Source: an uncultured Bacteroidota bacterium (GTDB lineage: Bacteria; Bacteroidota; Bacteroidia; Flavobacteriales; Flavobacteriaceae). Taken from it: 64,000 bases of DNA. The notes under the pieces are model-generated. The model was not told where the DNA came from and made no database searches. It saw only the letters and a list, made by a program, of their open reading frames with translations. This document shows positions 9,837 to 19,256 of this stretch, one piece after another; the first letter of the stretch is position 1, and each line of letters begins with the position of its first letter. The stretch covers positions 124,001 to 188,000 of the forward strand of contig CABYPD010000001.1 of assembly GCA_902520835.1 (NCBI GenBank), read 5' to 3'. Position numbers and translations under genes: made by a program.

Positions 9837-10673
9837 ATGGGTGAAAAGAGAAAAATAGATTTACTTGTTCTTTCTGATATTCATTTAGGCACGCGTGGGT
9901 GCAGAGCTGAGGAATTAATTAATTATTTGAGAACTATCAGTCCCAATAAAATCATTTTAAACGGCGATATAATTGATATATGGCAGTTCAAAAAAAAGTA
10001 CTTTCCAAAATCTCATTTAAAAATAATAAGAATGCTCTTAGATTTTTTATCTAAAGGATCCAAGATTTATTATTTACCAGGAAATCATGATGAAGTTCTT
10101 AGGAAGTTTAATGGTTATGGAATGAAAAATTTTAAAATTAGTAATAAAGTAGTTTTAAAGTTAAATGGTAAAAAAGCATGGTTTTTTCATGGAGATGTAT
10201 TTGATATTACAATGAAATATTCTAAATGGGTCGCAAAATTAGGAGGTATAGGATACGATTTTTTGATTAGATTAAATTTTATTGTTAATAGTTTTAGGAA
10301 ATGGAGGGGCAAAGAAAAAATATCATTTTCTAAATACATAAAATATAAGGTCAAGGAAGCTGTGAAATATGTCAATCAATTTGAACAGATTTCTCTTGGA
10401 ATAGCTCGTGAAAATAATTATGATTTTGTTGTCTGTGGACACATACATCATCCAGTTATTAGGGATCAAATTATTAAGGGAAAAAAAATAACATATTTGA
10501 ACTCTGGAGATTGGATAGAAAATTTAACTTCACTTGAGTACAACAACGATAAATGGAATTTATTTGAATATGATTCTAATAATTTCAAACATCTGAAAAA
10601 AGAAAGAAGCTCAACAATTGATAAATCAACAAATGAACTTTTTGAATCAATGCTTAAAAATTTTAAATCATGA
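9837..10673 (+). CDS. Calcineurin-like metallophosphoesterase (UDP-2,3-diacylglucosamine diphosphatase-like)
   Basis: LSDIHLGTRGCRAEEL, NGDIIDIW, LPGNHDE, HGDVFD, CGHIHHP. ORF track starts at 9819; ATG at 9837 (MGEKRKIDLLV) fits the family better. Confidence 0.88.
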   Translation: MGEKRKIDLLVLSDIHLGTRGCRAEELINYLRTISPNKIILNGDIIDIWQFKKKYFPKSHLKIIRMLLDFLSKGSKIYYLPGNHDEVLRKFNGYGMKNFKISNKVVLKLNGKKAWFFHGDVFDITMKYSKWVAKLGGIGYDFLIRLNFIVNSFRKWRGKEKISFSKYIKYKVKEAVKYVNQFEQISLGIARENNYDFVVCGHIHHPVIRDQIIKGKKITYLNSGDWIENLTSLEYNNDKWNLFEYDSNNFKHLKKERSSTIDKSTNELFESMLKNFKS

Positions 10674-11728
10674 AAATTTTATTCGCAGTTCAATCAACTG
10701 GAAACGGACATATAGTCAGAGCAAATGAACTGATTAAAATTCTTAAGAAACGAGCTGAAGTTGATGTATTGATTAGCGGAACTCAATCTTCATTAAAATT
10801 AAAACATGAGATAAAATACCAATATAAAGGATTGAGTTTTGTGTTTGGTAAGAGTGGAGGAATTGATTTTTTAAAGACACTAAAATTATTCAATCCAATT
10901 ACTTTTTTTAAAGAGGTTTACATTTGCCCCGTTAAGCAATACGATTTAATAATTAATGACTTTGAACCTATATCTGCATGGGCATCTTTACTTAAAAGAA
11001 AAACAAATTGTGTAGCATCGAGTCATCAATTCTCTTTATTATCACATAAAGTACCAAAAGGATCAAAAGTTAATCTGATTCAATCATTTATTTTAAAATA
11101 TTATGCTCCAGTAAAGAAAGGTTATGGTTATCATTTTAAAAAGTATGATAAAAATATTTTTTTTCCAATAATTAAATCGCATTTAAGAAAAAAAGAAATT
11201 AAAAGTGGTTCTCACATAACTATTTATCTGCCAGCATATTCAGATAAGTATCTATATAACATATTTTCTAAAATTTACAAAAAACAATGGCATATTTTTT
11301 CACCTTATACAAAACACAAGTATAGGAGAGGAAATATTTCATTTTTTCCTACTGGATATGAGCAGTTTGAAGAAAGTTTATTATCGTGTTCAGGTGTGAT
11401 ATGTAATTCAGGCTTCGAAACACCATCAGAGGCACTATTTCTAGGAAAAAAATTACTAGTTATTCCAATGAAAAATCAATTTGAGCAAAAGATGAATGCA
11501 ATTGCCTTAGAAGAAATTGGAGTTAATGTTCTACAAAAACTTAATATAAACTCAATTAATAAAATTAGAAAATGGATAAAAAAAGGTAATCCAATTAAGA
11601 TGAGTTATCCAGATGAAAATAAGAAAATCATTGATAAAATTTTAATTGATTATATAAGAGAAAAAACAGGTAAAAAAATATCTAAAAATTTAAAACACTT
11701 TATAAATCAAAGAGATACAATTTTCTAA
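10670..11728 (+). CDS. Glycosyltransferase family protein (GT28/GT1-like)
   Basis: MKILFAVQSTGNGHIVRANEL N-terminus; C-terminal CSGVICNSGFETPSEALFLGKKLLVIPMKNQFEQKMNA donor-binding pattern; overlaps the upstream gene by 4 bp. Confidence 0.82.
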   Translation: MKILFAVQSTGNGHIVRANELIKILKKRAEVDVLISGTQSSLKLKHEIKYQYKGLSFVFGKSGGIDFLKTLKLFNPITFFKEVYICPVKQYDLIINDFEPISAWASLLKRKTNCVASSHQFSLLSHKVPKGSKVNLIQSFILKYYAPVKKGYGYHFKKYDKNIFFPIIKSHLRKKEIKSGSHITIYLPAYSDKYLYNIFSKIYKKQWHIFSPYTKHKYRRGNISFFPTGYEQFEESLLSCSGVICNSGFETPSEALFLGKKLLVIPMKNQFEQKMNAIALEEIGVNVLQKLNINSINKIRKWIKKGNPIKMSYPDENKKIIDKILIDYIREKTGKKISKNLKHFINQRDTIF

Positions 11729-11770
11729 GAAATTGTTAAGTTTTAAATTTCAAAGATTAAATTTTTTCAC

Positions 11771-11802
11771 TAGTTCCAATCAAAAATTTCGGAACTATTT
11801 TT
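11771..11802 (+). terminator. Possible intrinsic terminator of the metallophosphoesterase-glycosyltransferase operon
   Basis: TAGTTCC-(13 nt)-GGAACTA stem followed by TTTTT. Confidence 0.4.
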
Positions 11803-11837
11803 AGTTTATTAGCACTTATTATTCGTAAATTTTTTTG

Positions 11838-11912
11838 TGGGTGATACTGGATTCGAACCAGTGACCCCTACCCTGTCAAGGTAGTGCTCTGAACCAACTG
11901 AGCTAATCACCC
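11838..11912 (-). tRNA. tRNA-Val (GAC)
   Basis: Reverse complement GGGTGATTAGCTCAGTTGGTTCAGAGCACTACCTTGACAGGGTAGGGGTCACTGGTTCGAATCCAGTATCACCCA forms a full cloverleaf; anticodon loop TTGACAG. No encoded CCA. Confidence 0.93.
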
Positions 11913-11954
11913 AAAATTTATCAAATTTAGTATAATATTTGTTAGTAAATATTT

Positions 11955-12374
11955 ATGTTAAAGAATATATCTTACAATAACTTAAATGTCATTGATGAAA
12001 TTAATAAACTGGTAGGAAAACCATATTCCTTTTTAGAGAAAATAAAAAGAGGTGGTGTTGGTTCCAAAAAATTATTGATTACCAAAGCTGACAAAGTAAT
12101 AGAAAGTCTACTAATACTCGATCAAAACATTAACAATTGTAATATTGAGATTCGTTCTAATGGTATTATAATTTATTTTAGGTCACTTTTAGAAACTTAT
12201 GGTTTGATAATTCCATATTATAAACTTGTAGTTTTTAAAGTATCTGAAAATGAGTATACTTTTAATGTTGACAGTAAATTTGTAAAAATAAAGACCAAGT
12301 CAGAAAAAGATCAGGCGTTTATAAGAAAAATTATGGAAGAAAAAGCTAAAAATACTAAAAACTACATTCCCTAG
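11955..12374 (+). CDS. Conserved hypothetical protein
   Basis: 139-aa ATG-initiated ORF in its own intergenic slot; no motif confidently recognised. Confidence 0.65.
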   Translation: MLKNISYNNLNVIDEINKLVGKPYSFLEKIKRGGVGSKKLLITKADKVIESLLILDQNINNCNIEIRSNGIIIYFRSLLETYGLIIPYYKLVVFKVSENEYTFNVDSKFVKIKTKSEKDQAFIRKIMEEKAKNTKNYIP

Positions 12375-12413
12375 AACTTTGATTACTAATATTTTAGTAT
12401 TTTTAAAATAAAA

Positions 12414-13049
12414 ATGAAAAATTTCTCAAAAATTTTATTATTACCTATATTTTTGTTCTTCATCCATTCATGCGAAGTTGAAAATATATTAACAGATGAT
12501 GAATTAATTGAAGCAATCATTAACTCAAAAGAAAAAATTTCAGTCTTAGAAAGTGATTTACCTAATAAATTAAAAAATTCTATTTCAGATGACATGCCCG
12601 ATGATTTTATCGATAATGCAAAACTAGCCCCAAGTCTAGGTTATCTAATAGAGATGAGGTCAATTGAGATTTTCACAATGGGAATTAGATCTGGTGATGT
12701 TTTTTTTGACACAGATGGAAGAAAATTAGAAAGAAGTAAAGATTTTGATAAAAAAGATAAAAATAAAAGATCTAAGCCCTGTTTTAAGCTTAAATATCCA
12801 TTAACACTTGAACTTTCTGACGGAAAAACTGTTGAAGTTAAAAATAGAAAAGAGCATTGTGAAGTTGTTAAAACTTACCACTCTAAAAGTAAATCCGTAA
12901 GAAAAGAAATAAAAATATTATTTCCAGTTACTGTGACATTTTATGACGACAATAAAAATCTTATTGAAAAAGTAATGGATAATGAAAAGGAATTACAAGA
13001 ATTAAAAGAAACCTGCGAACAAAAGGACACTAAAGAAAGAAAAAATTAA
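12414..13049 (+). CDS. Hypothetical lipoprotein with two PVTVT-like repeats
   Basis: Lipobox FFIHSC; internal similarity CFKLKYPLTLELSDGKTVEVKNRKE vs ILFPVTVTFYDDNKNLIEKVMDNEKEL. Confidence 0.75.
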   Translation: MKNFSKILLLPIFLFFIHSCEVENILTDDELIEAIINSKEKISVLESDLPNKLKNSISDDMPDDFIDNAKLAPSLGYLIEMRSIEIFTMGIRSGDVFFDTDGRKLERSKDFDKKDKNKRSKPCFKLKYPLTLELSDGKTVEVKNRKEHCEVVKTYHSKSKSVRKEIKILFPVTVTFYDDNKNLIEKVMDNEKELQELKETCEQKDTKERKN

Positions 13050-13072
13050 ATATTGTAATTAAACTAAAAATT

Positions 13073-13107
13073 AAAATAGGATTCAAATTGAATCCTATTT
13101 TTTTTTT
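13073..13107. terminator. Bidirectional intrinsic terminator between convergent genes
   Basis: AAAATAGGATTCAAATTGAATCCTATTTTTTTTTT: near-perfect inverted repeat followed by a T tract. Confidence 0.8.
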
Positions 13108-13292
13108 AAAACTGCAAATAAAATAAATAAAAAAACAGAAATTAGTAAACTGACAAAACCGACAGGTAATAAAAAAAACGGTTCTTGTAGTATTGTATTT
13201 TCATCAACTTTAGAATCGATTAAGTAAAATGCTAAAAAACAAACAATACCGATTACTAAAAAACTTGTTGCTATTTTAAATTTAGTTTCCAA
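13095..13292 (-). CDS. Small two-TM membrane protein, hypothetical
   Basis: 65 aa with two hydrophobic segments (IATSFLVIGIVCFLAFYLI; FFLLPVGFVSLLISVFLFILFAVL) and a basic tail. Confidence 0.6.
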   Translation of the reverse strand: METKFKIATSFLVIGIVCFLAFYLIDSKVDENTILQEPFFLLPVGFVSLLISVFLFILFAVLKKK

Positions 13293-13331
13293 TTGATATT
13301 AATTTTCATAATTTTAAATTAATAAAAATAC

Positions 13332-13949
13332 ATGATTCGATTTGATAAAAATAAAATTAAAAGTTTAGAAAAAATTTATAGATTGAATCTCATTAATAGC
13401 TGTACTGGATATAAATCAGCTAATCTTCTTGGTTCAATTGACAATGAAGGAAATACAAATCTTGCAATATTTAGCTCAATTACACACATGGGAAGTGATC
13501 CCGCAATGATTGGGTTTATTTTAAGGCCAAGAACAGTACCTAGAAATACTTATAATAATTTATTCAGAACAAGATACTTTACAGTAAATCATATAAATAT
13601 TCATGATATTGAAGATGCTCACCACACCTCTGCTAAATATCCAAAAGAAATATCTGAATTTGATAAAACCAAATTTGAACCAGAGTTTCTTGATAATTTC
13701 AAAGCTCCATTTGTGAAGAGTTCTAAAATTAAATTTGGGTGTAAATATTTAAATGAATATGATATTAAAGAAAATAATACAATTTTAATTGTAGCATCGA
13801 TTGAATGTCTATACGTTGATAAAAACTCATTACAAACTGATGGATGGATAAGACTGGATAAGGCTGAAACAGTAACCATAAATGGATTGGATGGATATGC
13901 TAAAACTGATCTAATTAATAGATTTAAATATGCTAGACCAAAAAAATGA
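13332..13949 (+). CDS. Flavin reductase-like domain protein
   Basis: NLAIFSSITHMGSDPAMIGFILRPRTVPRNTYNNLFRTRYFTVNHI pattern of flavin reductase-like FMN-binding proteins. Confidence 0.82.
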   Translation: MIRFDKNKIKSLEKIYRLNLINSCTGYKSANLLGSIDNEGNTNLAIFSSITHMGSDPAMIGFILRPRTVPRNTYNNLFRTRYFTVNHINIHDIEDAHHTSAKYPKEISEFDKTKFEPEFLDNFKAPFVKSSKIKFGCKYLNEYDIKENNTILIVASIECLYVDKNSLQTDGWIRLDKAETVTINGLDGYAKTDLINRFKYARPKK

Positions 13950-14590
13950 AAGATTTTGTCGATAAAAAAATTCTAGAATATGTCCATAATAAAACATCAG
14001 ATGAATCAAAAATTTTAAATGATCTTTCTAGAGAAACCCACTTAAAAGTTCTCAATCCAAGAATGTTAAGCGGACATTATCAAGGCAGATTATTATCACT
14101 AATTTCAAAATTAATTAAACCTAAATCAATACTTGAGATTGGAACATACACCGGCTATTCAACTTTATGTTTATTGGAGGGTCTAGAAAAAAAAGGTTTT
14201 ATACATACAATTGATCATAATGAAGAACTATTGAATATCCAAAATAAATTTTTTAAAAGAGCTAAAGTATCAAACAGAATTAAACAATATACAGGTGATG
14301 CTAAAGAAATTATAAAAAACTTAGAAGTTAAATTTGATCTTATTTTTATTGATGCTGATAAAGAAAATTATCCTCTATATTATGATCTAGTTTTTGAAAA
14401 ACTAAAGTCCGGAGGAATCATCATTGCGGACAATATCCTTTGGAGTGGAAAAATTCTTGAAAAAGTTGAAAAAGATGATTATGCTACGCAATCAATAATA
14501 AACTTTAACAATAAAATCAAGAATGATGAAAGAGTTGAGAAAATTATCTTACCAATAAGAGATGGTTTAAGTTTGATAAGAAAAATTTAA
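13946..14590 (+). CDS. Class I SAM-dependent O-methyltransferase
   Basis: SILEIGTYTGYSTLCL, IFIDADKENYPLYYD, GGIIIADNILWSGK. Confidence 0.92.
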   Translation: MKDFVDKKILEYVHNKTSDESKILNDLSRETHLKVLNPRMLSGHYQGRLLSLISKLIKPKSILEIGTYTGYSTLCLLEGLEKKGFIHTIDHNEELLNIQNKFFKRAKVSNRIKQYTGDAKEIIKNLEVKFDLIFIDADKENYPLYYDLVFEKLKSGGIIIADNILWSGKILEKVEKDDYATQSIINFNNKIKNDERVEKIILPIRDGLSLIRKI

Positions 14591-14853
14591 AGATCTCTTT
14601 TTATTGATCCAGTTAAATCATCAATTTCGTCTTTAACACTATCTATCTGTTCCGATATCTCTTTAGTATCAATACCCTTTTTATTTGCGCTTTTTTGTAT
14701 TTCAGTTTTTATTTCTTGTGTGGCATCTTTAACCTGTCTAATACCTTTACCTAATCCTTTGGCAATTTCTGGAATTCTATCAGCTCCAAATAATAAAAGA
14801 ATAATTAAAAAAATTACTAAAATTTCAGCTCCACTAATGAAAAACACAAACAT
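14587..14853 (-). CDS. tatA: Sec-independent translocase TatA/E family protein
   Basis: GAEILVIFLIILLLFGADRIPEIAKGLGKGIRQVKDA. Confidence 0.92.
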   Translation of the reverse strand: MFVFFISGAEILVIFLIILLLFGADRIPEIAKGLGKGIRQVKDATQEIKTEIQKSANKKGIDTKEISEQIDSVKDEIDDLTGSIKRDL

Positions 14854-17133
14854 TTACCCTTTAATTTTTGATTTAAATTTATCAAATTCTGACTCAATTT
14901 CTTTTTCTGGCCAAGAATTATTTGATGTATCAATATCCGCAGTTTCCTTGTCAGGATCAAGATTAACACTTAAAATTCTCTTATCAGATGTCAAAACTTT
15001 TCTAACTTCTAAATCATTTTTTCTCCAAACTTGTGCTGGATATTTTTTTCTTTCAATTGTTCCATCATCATATTCAATATCAATTATGATTGGCATTACC
15101 AGTCCGCCTGGCTTTTCAAAAATGATTTCATAATAAAAATTTGGAACATTCAAATTTTCAATTTGTTCTTTTGAATAGTTTTCTTTTAAATAATTATTTA
15201 ACAACTTTGAGTTTTCCGTGGGTTGATTTTCCTTATTATTTTCTAAATCATTTTCTAATTGATCTAAAAAAATTAAGGACCTCCATCGATTCCTAGGTAT
15301 ACCCATTTCTTCAATCATAAGTTTTTTGAATTCTTCACTTGGGTTTGGAGAAACAAAATATTCTTTAACCTCCTTTATTGCTATATCTACATAATCAGTA
15401 GTATAAAACCACCCACGCCAAAACCAATCCAAATCAACAGCTGATGCATCTTCCATTGTCCTAAAAAAATCTTCAGGTGTTGGGTGCTTAAATTTCCATC
15501 TATTAGAATACTTTTTAAATGCATAATCAAATAAATCTTTACCCATCACTGTTTCTCTCAATATATTCAGTGCAGTGGCAGGTTTTCCATATGCGTTTGG
15601 GCCCAAACTATAAACATTTTCAGGGTTTGACATAATTGGAGCCAAAAAATTTTGATCGACACTCATGTAATCTACTATCAGCTCTGCTGGACCTCTGTCA
15701 GAGGGGAAATTTTTATATGGATATATTATATCTGGATATTTTTTTCCAAATTCTTGTTCAGCTAAATACTGAACAAACGTATTAATTCCTTCATCCATCC
15801 AAGCCCATTGTCTTTCATCACTATTAACAATCATTGGAAAGAAAAAATGTCCAATCTCATGAATTATTACTCCAATCATTCCGAATTTCTCGTCATCTGA
15901 GTAAGAACCATCTATATTGGGCCTTCCAAAATTAAAACATATCATTGGATACTCCATACCTACTCTGTGAGCATGTACAGAAACAGCCTTGTGATAAGGA
16001 TAATTAAATGTATAATCAGAATAGAATTTTAGTGTTTCAACAACAGTTATAGTAGAAAAATCCTCCCACATTGGATTACCCTCTTTTGGATACAAAGAAA
16101 CAGCCATAACATCATCATTACCTATTTTTACTGCCATCATATCTAAAATATACTTTCTAGAAGTTGCAAAGGCAAAATCCCTGACATTTTTTGCAATAAA
16201 TTTCCAAGTTTTTTTACTATTGGAAAAAGATTTTTCAGCAATCTCAGCTTCTTCCTGCGAAACTATAATAACGGGCTTATCATATGATTTTTTTGCTCTA
16301 TTATATCTTTTTAGCATTTCCTTAGAATAAACTTCTTTTCTATTGATTAACTCCCCGGTAGCTTCCAATATATGATCGGCTGGTACTGTTATGTTAACTT
16401 CATAATTTCCAAATGGTAAAGCAAATTCTCCATCACCCCAAAACTGATAGTTTTGCCATCCTTCAACTTCATCATAAACGCACATCCTCGGGAAAAACTG
16501 TGCTATAGTATAGGCACGGTTGTCGTCATTTGGAAAAGTCTCATATCCAGATCTACCCCTGTCCACTAAACGATTATTAATATTGTACCACCATTTAATT
16601 TTAAATGAAAAACTTTGACCTGTTGCAATTGGATTAGGTAAATCAATTCTCATCATGGTTTGATTGATGAAAAAATCAAGATTTTTATTATCTAATGACT
16701 TAACATATTCAATATTAAATCCACCATCAAAGCTTTCACCTAAAAACTCGTCATCAAATGTATCAGGAATATACGCTGGTTGAATACTATTATCACTATC
16801 ATGTATTAAGCTCTGAGAATCTTTTGACCTAAGATTCTGATCTAATTGCACCCACAAATAATCTAATTTTTCTGGTGAGTTGTTAGTGTATGTTATAATT
16901 TCATCTCCATATATTTTTTTATTAATATCATCTAACTCAATATTGATTTTGTAATCTGCCTGTTGCTGGTAATACTCGGGACCTGGAGCTCCTGATGCAG
17001 TTCTGAACATGTTTGGCGAAGAAAATTCTTGGTTTAACTGACGAAATTTATTTGTATTTATTTTTTCTTGTGAAAAAGCATTTAAACAAAACAAAAAAAA
17101 TGCAAATATGAATATCGATAAATTATTATTCAT
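14854..17133 (-). CDS. M1 family metallopeptidase, exported
   Basis: HEIGHFFFPMIVNSDERQWAWMDEGINTFVQYLAE (HExxH...E zinc motif); signal peptide. Confidence 0.92.
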   Translation of the reverse strand: MNNNLSIFIFAFFLFCLNAFSQEKINTNKFRQLNQEFSSPNMFRTASGAPGPEYYQQQADYKINIELDDINKKIYGDEIITYTNNSPEKLDYLWVQLDQNLRSKDSQSLIHDSDNSIQPAYIPDTFDDEFLGESFDGGFNIEYVKSLDNKNLDFFINQTMMRIDLPNPIATGQSFSFKIKWWYNINNRLVDRGRSGYETFPNDDNRAYTIAQFFPRMCVYDEVEGWQNYQFWGDGEFALPFGNYEVNITVPADHILEATGELINRKEVYSKEMLKRYNRAKKSYDKPVIIVSQEEAEIAEKSFSNSKKTWKFIAKNVRDFAFATSRKYILDMMAVKIGNDDVMAVSLYPKEGNPMWEDFSTITVVETLKFYSDYTFNYPYHKAVSVHAHRVGMEYPMICFNFGRPNIDGSYSDDEKFGMIGVIIHEIGHFFFPMIVNSDERQWAWMDEGINTFVQYLAEQEFGKKYPDIIYPYKNFPSDRGPAELIVDYMSVDQNFLAPIMSNPENVYSLGPNAYGKPATALNILRETVMGKDLFDYAFKKYSNRWKFKHPTPEDFFRTMEDASAVDLDWFWRGWFYTTDYVDIAIKEVKEYFVSPNPSEEFKKLMIEEMGIPRNRWRSLIFLDQLENDLENNKENQPTENSKLLNNYLKENYSKEQIENLNVPNFYYEIIFEKPGGLVMPIIIDIEYDDGTIERKKYPAQVWRKNDLEVRKVLTSDKRILSVNLDPDKETADIDTSNNSWPEKEIESEFDKFKSKIKG

Positions 17134-17144
17134 AATATATAAAA

Positions 17145-17645
17145 TTACTTATTATTAAAATTAAAACTATCTTTTGGATTATACATGTCTTGAATTAAGC
17201 TTTTTCTAAATCTGCCACTTCTAAAAAGAATAATATTTTTTTGATCAGGAAAAGAATTAAATAAAACAGAATTTTGAATATTAATTGATTTATTTTTTAG
17301 ATCATTATCTAAATTCATATAAAAATTTATCTGATCTCTTTTTTTTTCATATCCTAAATACTCAAGAATTATTCGTTGATTTTCAATTTCTATTATAAAG
17401 TTTTCACTCAAATATTTTTTAAATATTTTATTCAAATAGTTATAATCCTTTTCGTAATCAACAACTGCTGAATCTAATTCTAGATCTTTTTCCAAGTCAT
17501 CATAAAATACTTTTAAAGTTATTTCAAATGTTTGTGATTTTAAATCAAAATCAATCAATGTCGTACTCACATAGTACTTGTGTATTACAACAAATAATAG
17601 TATGTAGAAAAATTTAATAATTAATTGACTCATAAAATGTATCAA
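17145..17645 (-). CDS. DUF6702-like protein
   Basis: HKYYVSTTLIDFDLKSQTFEITLKVFYDDLE resembles DUF6702 proteins next to M1 peptidases in Flavobacteriia. Start may be at 17633. Confidence 0.68.
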   Translation of the reverse strand: MIHFMSQLIIKFFYILLFVVIHKYYVSTTLIDFDLKSQTFEITLKVFYDDLEKDLELDSAVVDYEKDYNYLNKIFKKYLSENFIIEIENQRIILEYLGYEKKRDQINFYMNLDNDLKNKSINIQNSVLFNSFPDQKNIILFRSGRFRKSLIQDMYNPKDSFNFNNK

Positions 17646-18399
17646 AATTTGATAAAATTAATCCATGATTAGAGTTTTTAAAATCATTTTCTAAATCAAA
17701 ATTTTCAGTCGCACCTAATATAAACTCGTAAATTTCATCAATTTCCAACTTATATCTTGCTTGAAAATATTTAACTCCATAAAATTGAATAACAGACTCT
17801 ATTGTATTATATCTAACTTCAAGTCCTCTTGCCATTTTTAAATTTTTATAATAGCCAGAGAGTTGTTTATAAATACCTTCAATATTTAATGGCATTACTG
17901 GAAGTAATAAAACATTAAGCAAAATTTGTGCATTATTTTTATATGCAATTTTTTCTTTTCTAATGCCCTTAAAACCAGGTATTCCAAAATCATCAAAGTT
18001 TAAAACTTCTGTTTTGTTTACTCTATTTGCATCCGCTAAAATATTTCCGGAAAGATTGTGAGGTGTTACAGTAACATTGCTTAGTTGATTTACTTTTTGT
18101 TCCAGGTAAACTCTTAAAGAATCTGATTTAAAAATATTTTCATTGATGAATATTAAATGAGCTTTTATTTGTAATGATCTTAAATAAATTGAATCATTCA
18201 AACGAACACCTATTTTAAAAAAACCGTTAACATCAGAAATTGTAGTCCCACCAGTAGACTTGTTTAAGATAACAATTCCACTTTTATCGATATCGTTATT
18301 TATAATTTCACCTGTTAAAGTTTTAATTTCATTAACCTGAGTGTGGGCTAATGAGATCATTAATACAAACAATAATGAAAACCAAACTCTAGTTGACAA
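17614..18399 (-). CDS. CarboxypepD_reg-like domain protein, exported (paralog of next gene)
   Basis: TLTGEIINNDIDKSGIVILNKSTGGTTISDVNGFFKIGVRLNDSIYLRSLQ; TTG start overlapping the upstream gene. Confidence 0.78.
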   Translation of the reverse strand: MSTRVWFSLLFVLMISLAHTQVNEIKTLTGEIINNDIDKSGIVILNKSTGGTTISDVNGFFKIGVRLNDSIYLRSLQIKAHLIFINENIFKSDSLRVYLEQKVNQLSNVTVTPHNLSGNILADANRVNKTEVLNFDDFGIPGFKGIRKEKIAYKNNAQILLNVLLLPVMPLNIEGIYKQLSGYYKNLKMARGLEVRYNTIESVIQFYGVKYFQARYKLEIDEIYEFILGATENFDLENDFKNSNHGLILSNFDTFYESINY

Positions 18400-19132
18400 T
18401 TTTATTGAATTTTTTACTCTGTTTTACTAAAAAATCTATCAATTCGAACTCCTTATCTTTTTTTAAGATAATTTTTGAGGGAAAATTTTCATCACAATAA
18501 ATTAAGAACTCATTGATTTTATCTTTTCGTACACCAAGACTTTTTATAAAAAAAACATCATCATAAACTTCTCTAATTAAATCACTTGGATTATAATTAA
18601 ATGAAGAACTTTCTTCATTTGACTTTTTATTAATTGTATTAGCAATTAACTTATATAGATTAACAAAATTTAAACCATCTCTAAGTTTTCCCTGCTCATT
18701 AATGACATTTACAACTCTCGTAGATTTATCACTGCTATAATCAAACCTTTTGAACTCTTCTTCTTTTAAATCTAAGAATTTTTCTCTGTTCTCTGGAGTG
18801 ACAACAACCTCATCTAGAGCTGTTACTTTTTCATTAACATCTACAACTATTCTATTTCTTTGTAAAATTTCTTTAGTTATAATAATTTCCCTAATCTGAT
18901 ATTGAACTGAGGAAAAAAGTATTTTATCATTTAGTTTAACTTCAATTTCAAATTCTCCTTCATTATTAGTTGTTGTCGCTATTTGGGAGGTATTATTAAT
19001 AACATTAGCACCTTCAACATTAATATTTTTATAAAGAACTTTTCCCTTAATCCATGTACGATAATCATTTTGTCCAAACGAAAGGCATGAAAAAAGAGTA
19101 ACTAAAACAAAAAAATATTTTTTAATATTCAT
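18389..19132 (-). CDS. CarboxypepD_reg-like domain protein, exported
   Basis: IKGKVLYKNINVEGANVINNTSQIATTTNNEGEFEIEVKLNDKILFSSVQYQIREIIIT; signal peptide. Confidence 0.8.
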   Translation of the reverse strand: MNIKKYFFVLVTLFSCLSFGQNDYRTWIKGKVLYKNINVEGANVINNTSQIATTTNNEGEFEIEVKLNDKILFSSVQYQIREIIITKEILQRNRIVVDVNEKVTALDEVVVTPENREKFLDLKEEEFKRFDYSSDKSTRVVNVINEQGKLRDGLNFVNLYKLIANTINKKSNEESSSFNYNPSDLIREVYDDVFFIKSLGVRKDKINEFLIYCDENFPSKIILKKDKEFELIDFLVKQSKKFNKIVN

Positions 19133-19145
19133 TAATTAATTATTG

Positions 19146-19218
19146 AGCGGGAGACCGGGTTCGAACCGGCGACATTCAGCTTGGAAGGCTGACGCTCTAC
19201 CAACTGAGCTACTCCCGC
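19146..19218 (-). tRNA. tRNA-Gly (TCC)
   Basis: Reverse complement GCGGGAGTAGCTCAGTTGGTAGAGCGTCAGCCTTCCAAGCTGAATGTCGCCGGTTCGAACCCGGTCTCCCGCT; anticodon loop CTTCCAA. No encoded CCA. Confidence 0.94.
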
Positions 19219-19256
19219 ATTTTAGTTTTAACAATTTAAGATTAAATTTGTTAAAA

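Noticed and set aside
14720-15133. 137-aa + strand ORF antisense to tatA/M1 peptidase
   Set aside because: Overlaps two well-supported genes; no recognisable motif.
19143-19250. N-terminal part of the ORF-track GNAT call
   Set aside because: Reads through the tRNA on the opposite strand (RPGSNRRHSAWKADALPTELLPH is a translated tRNA); real start is downstream.
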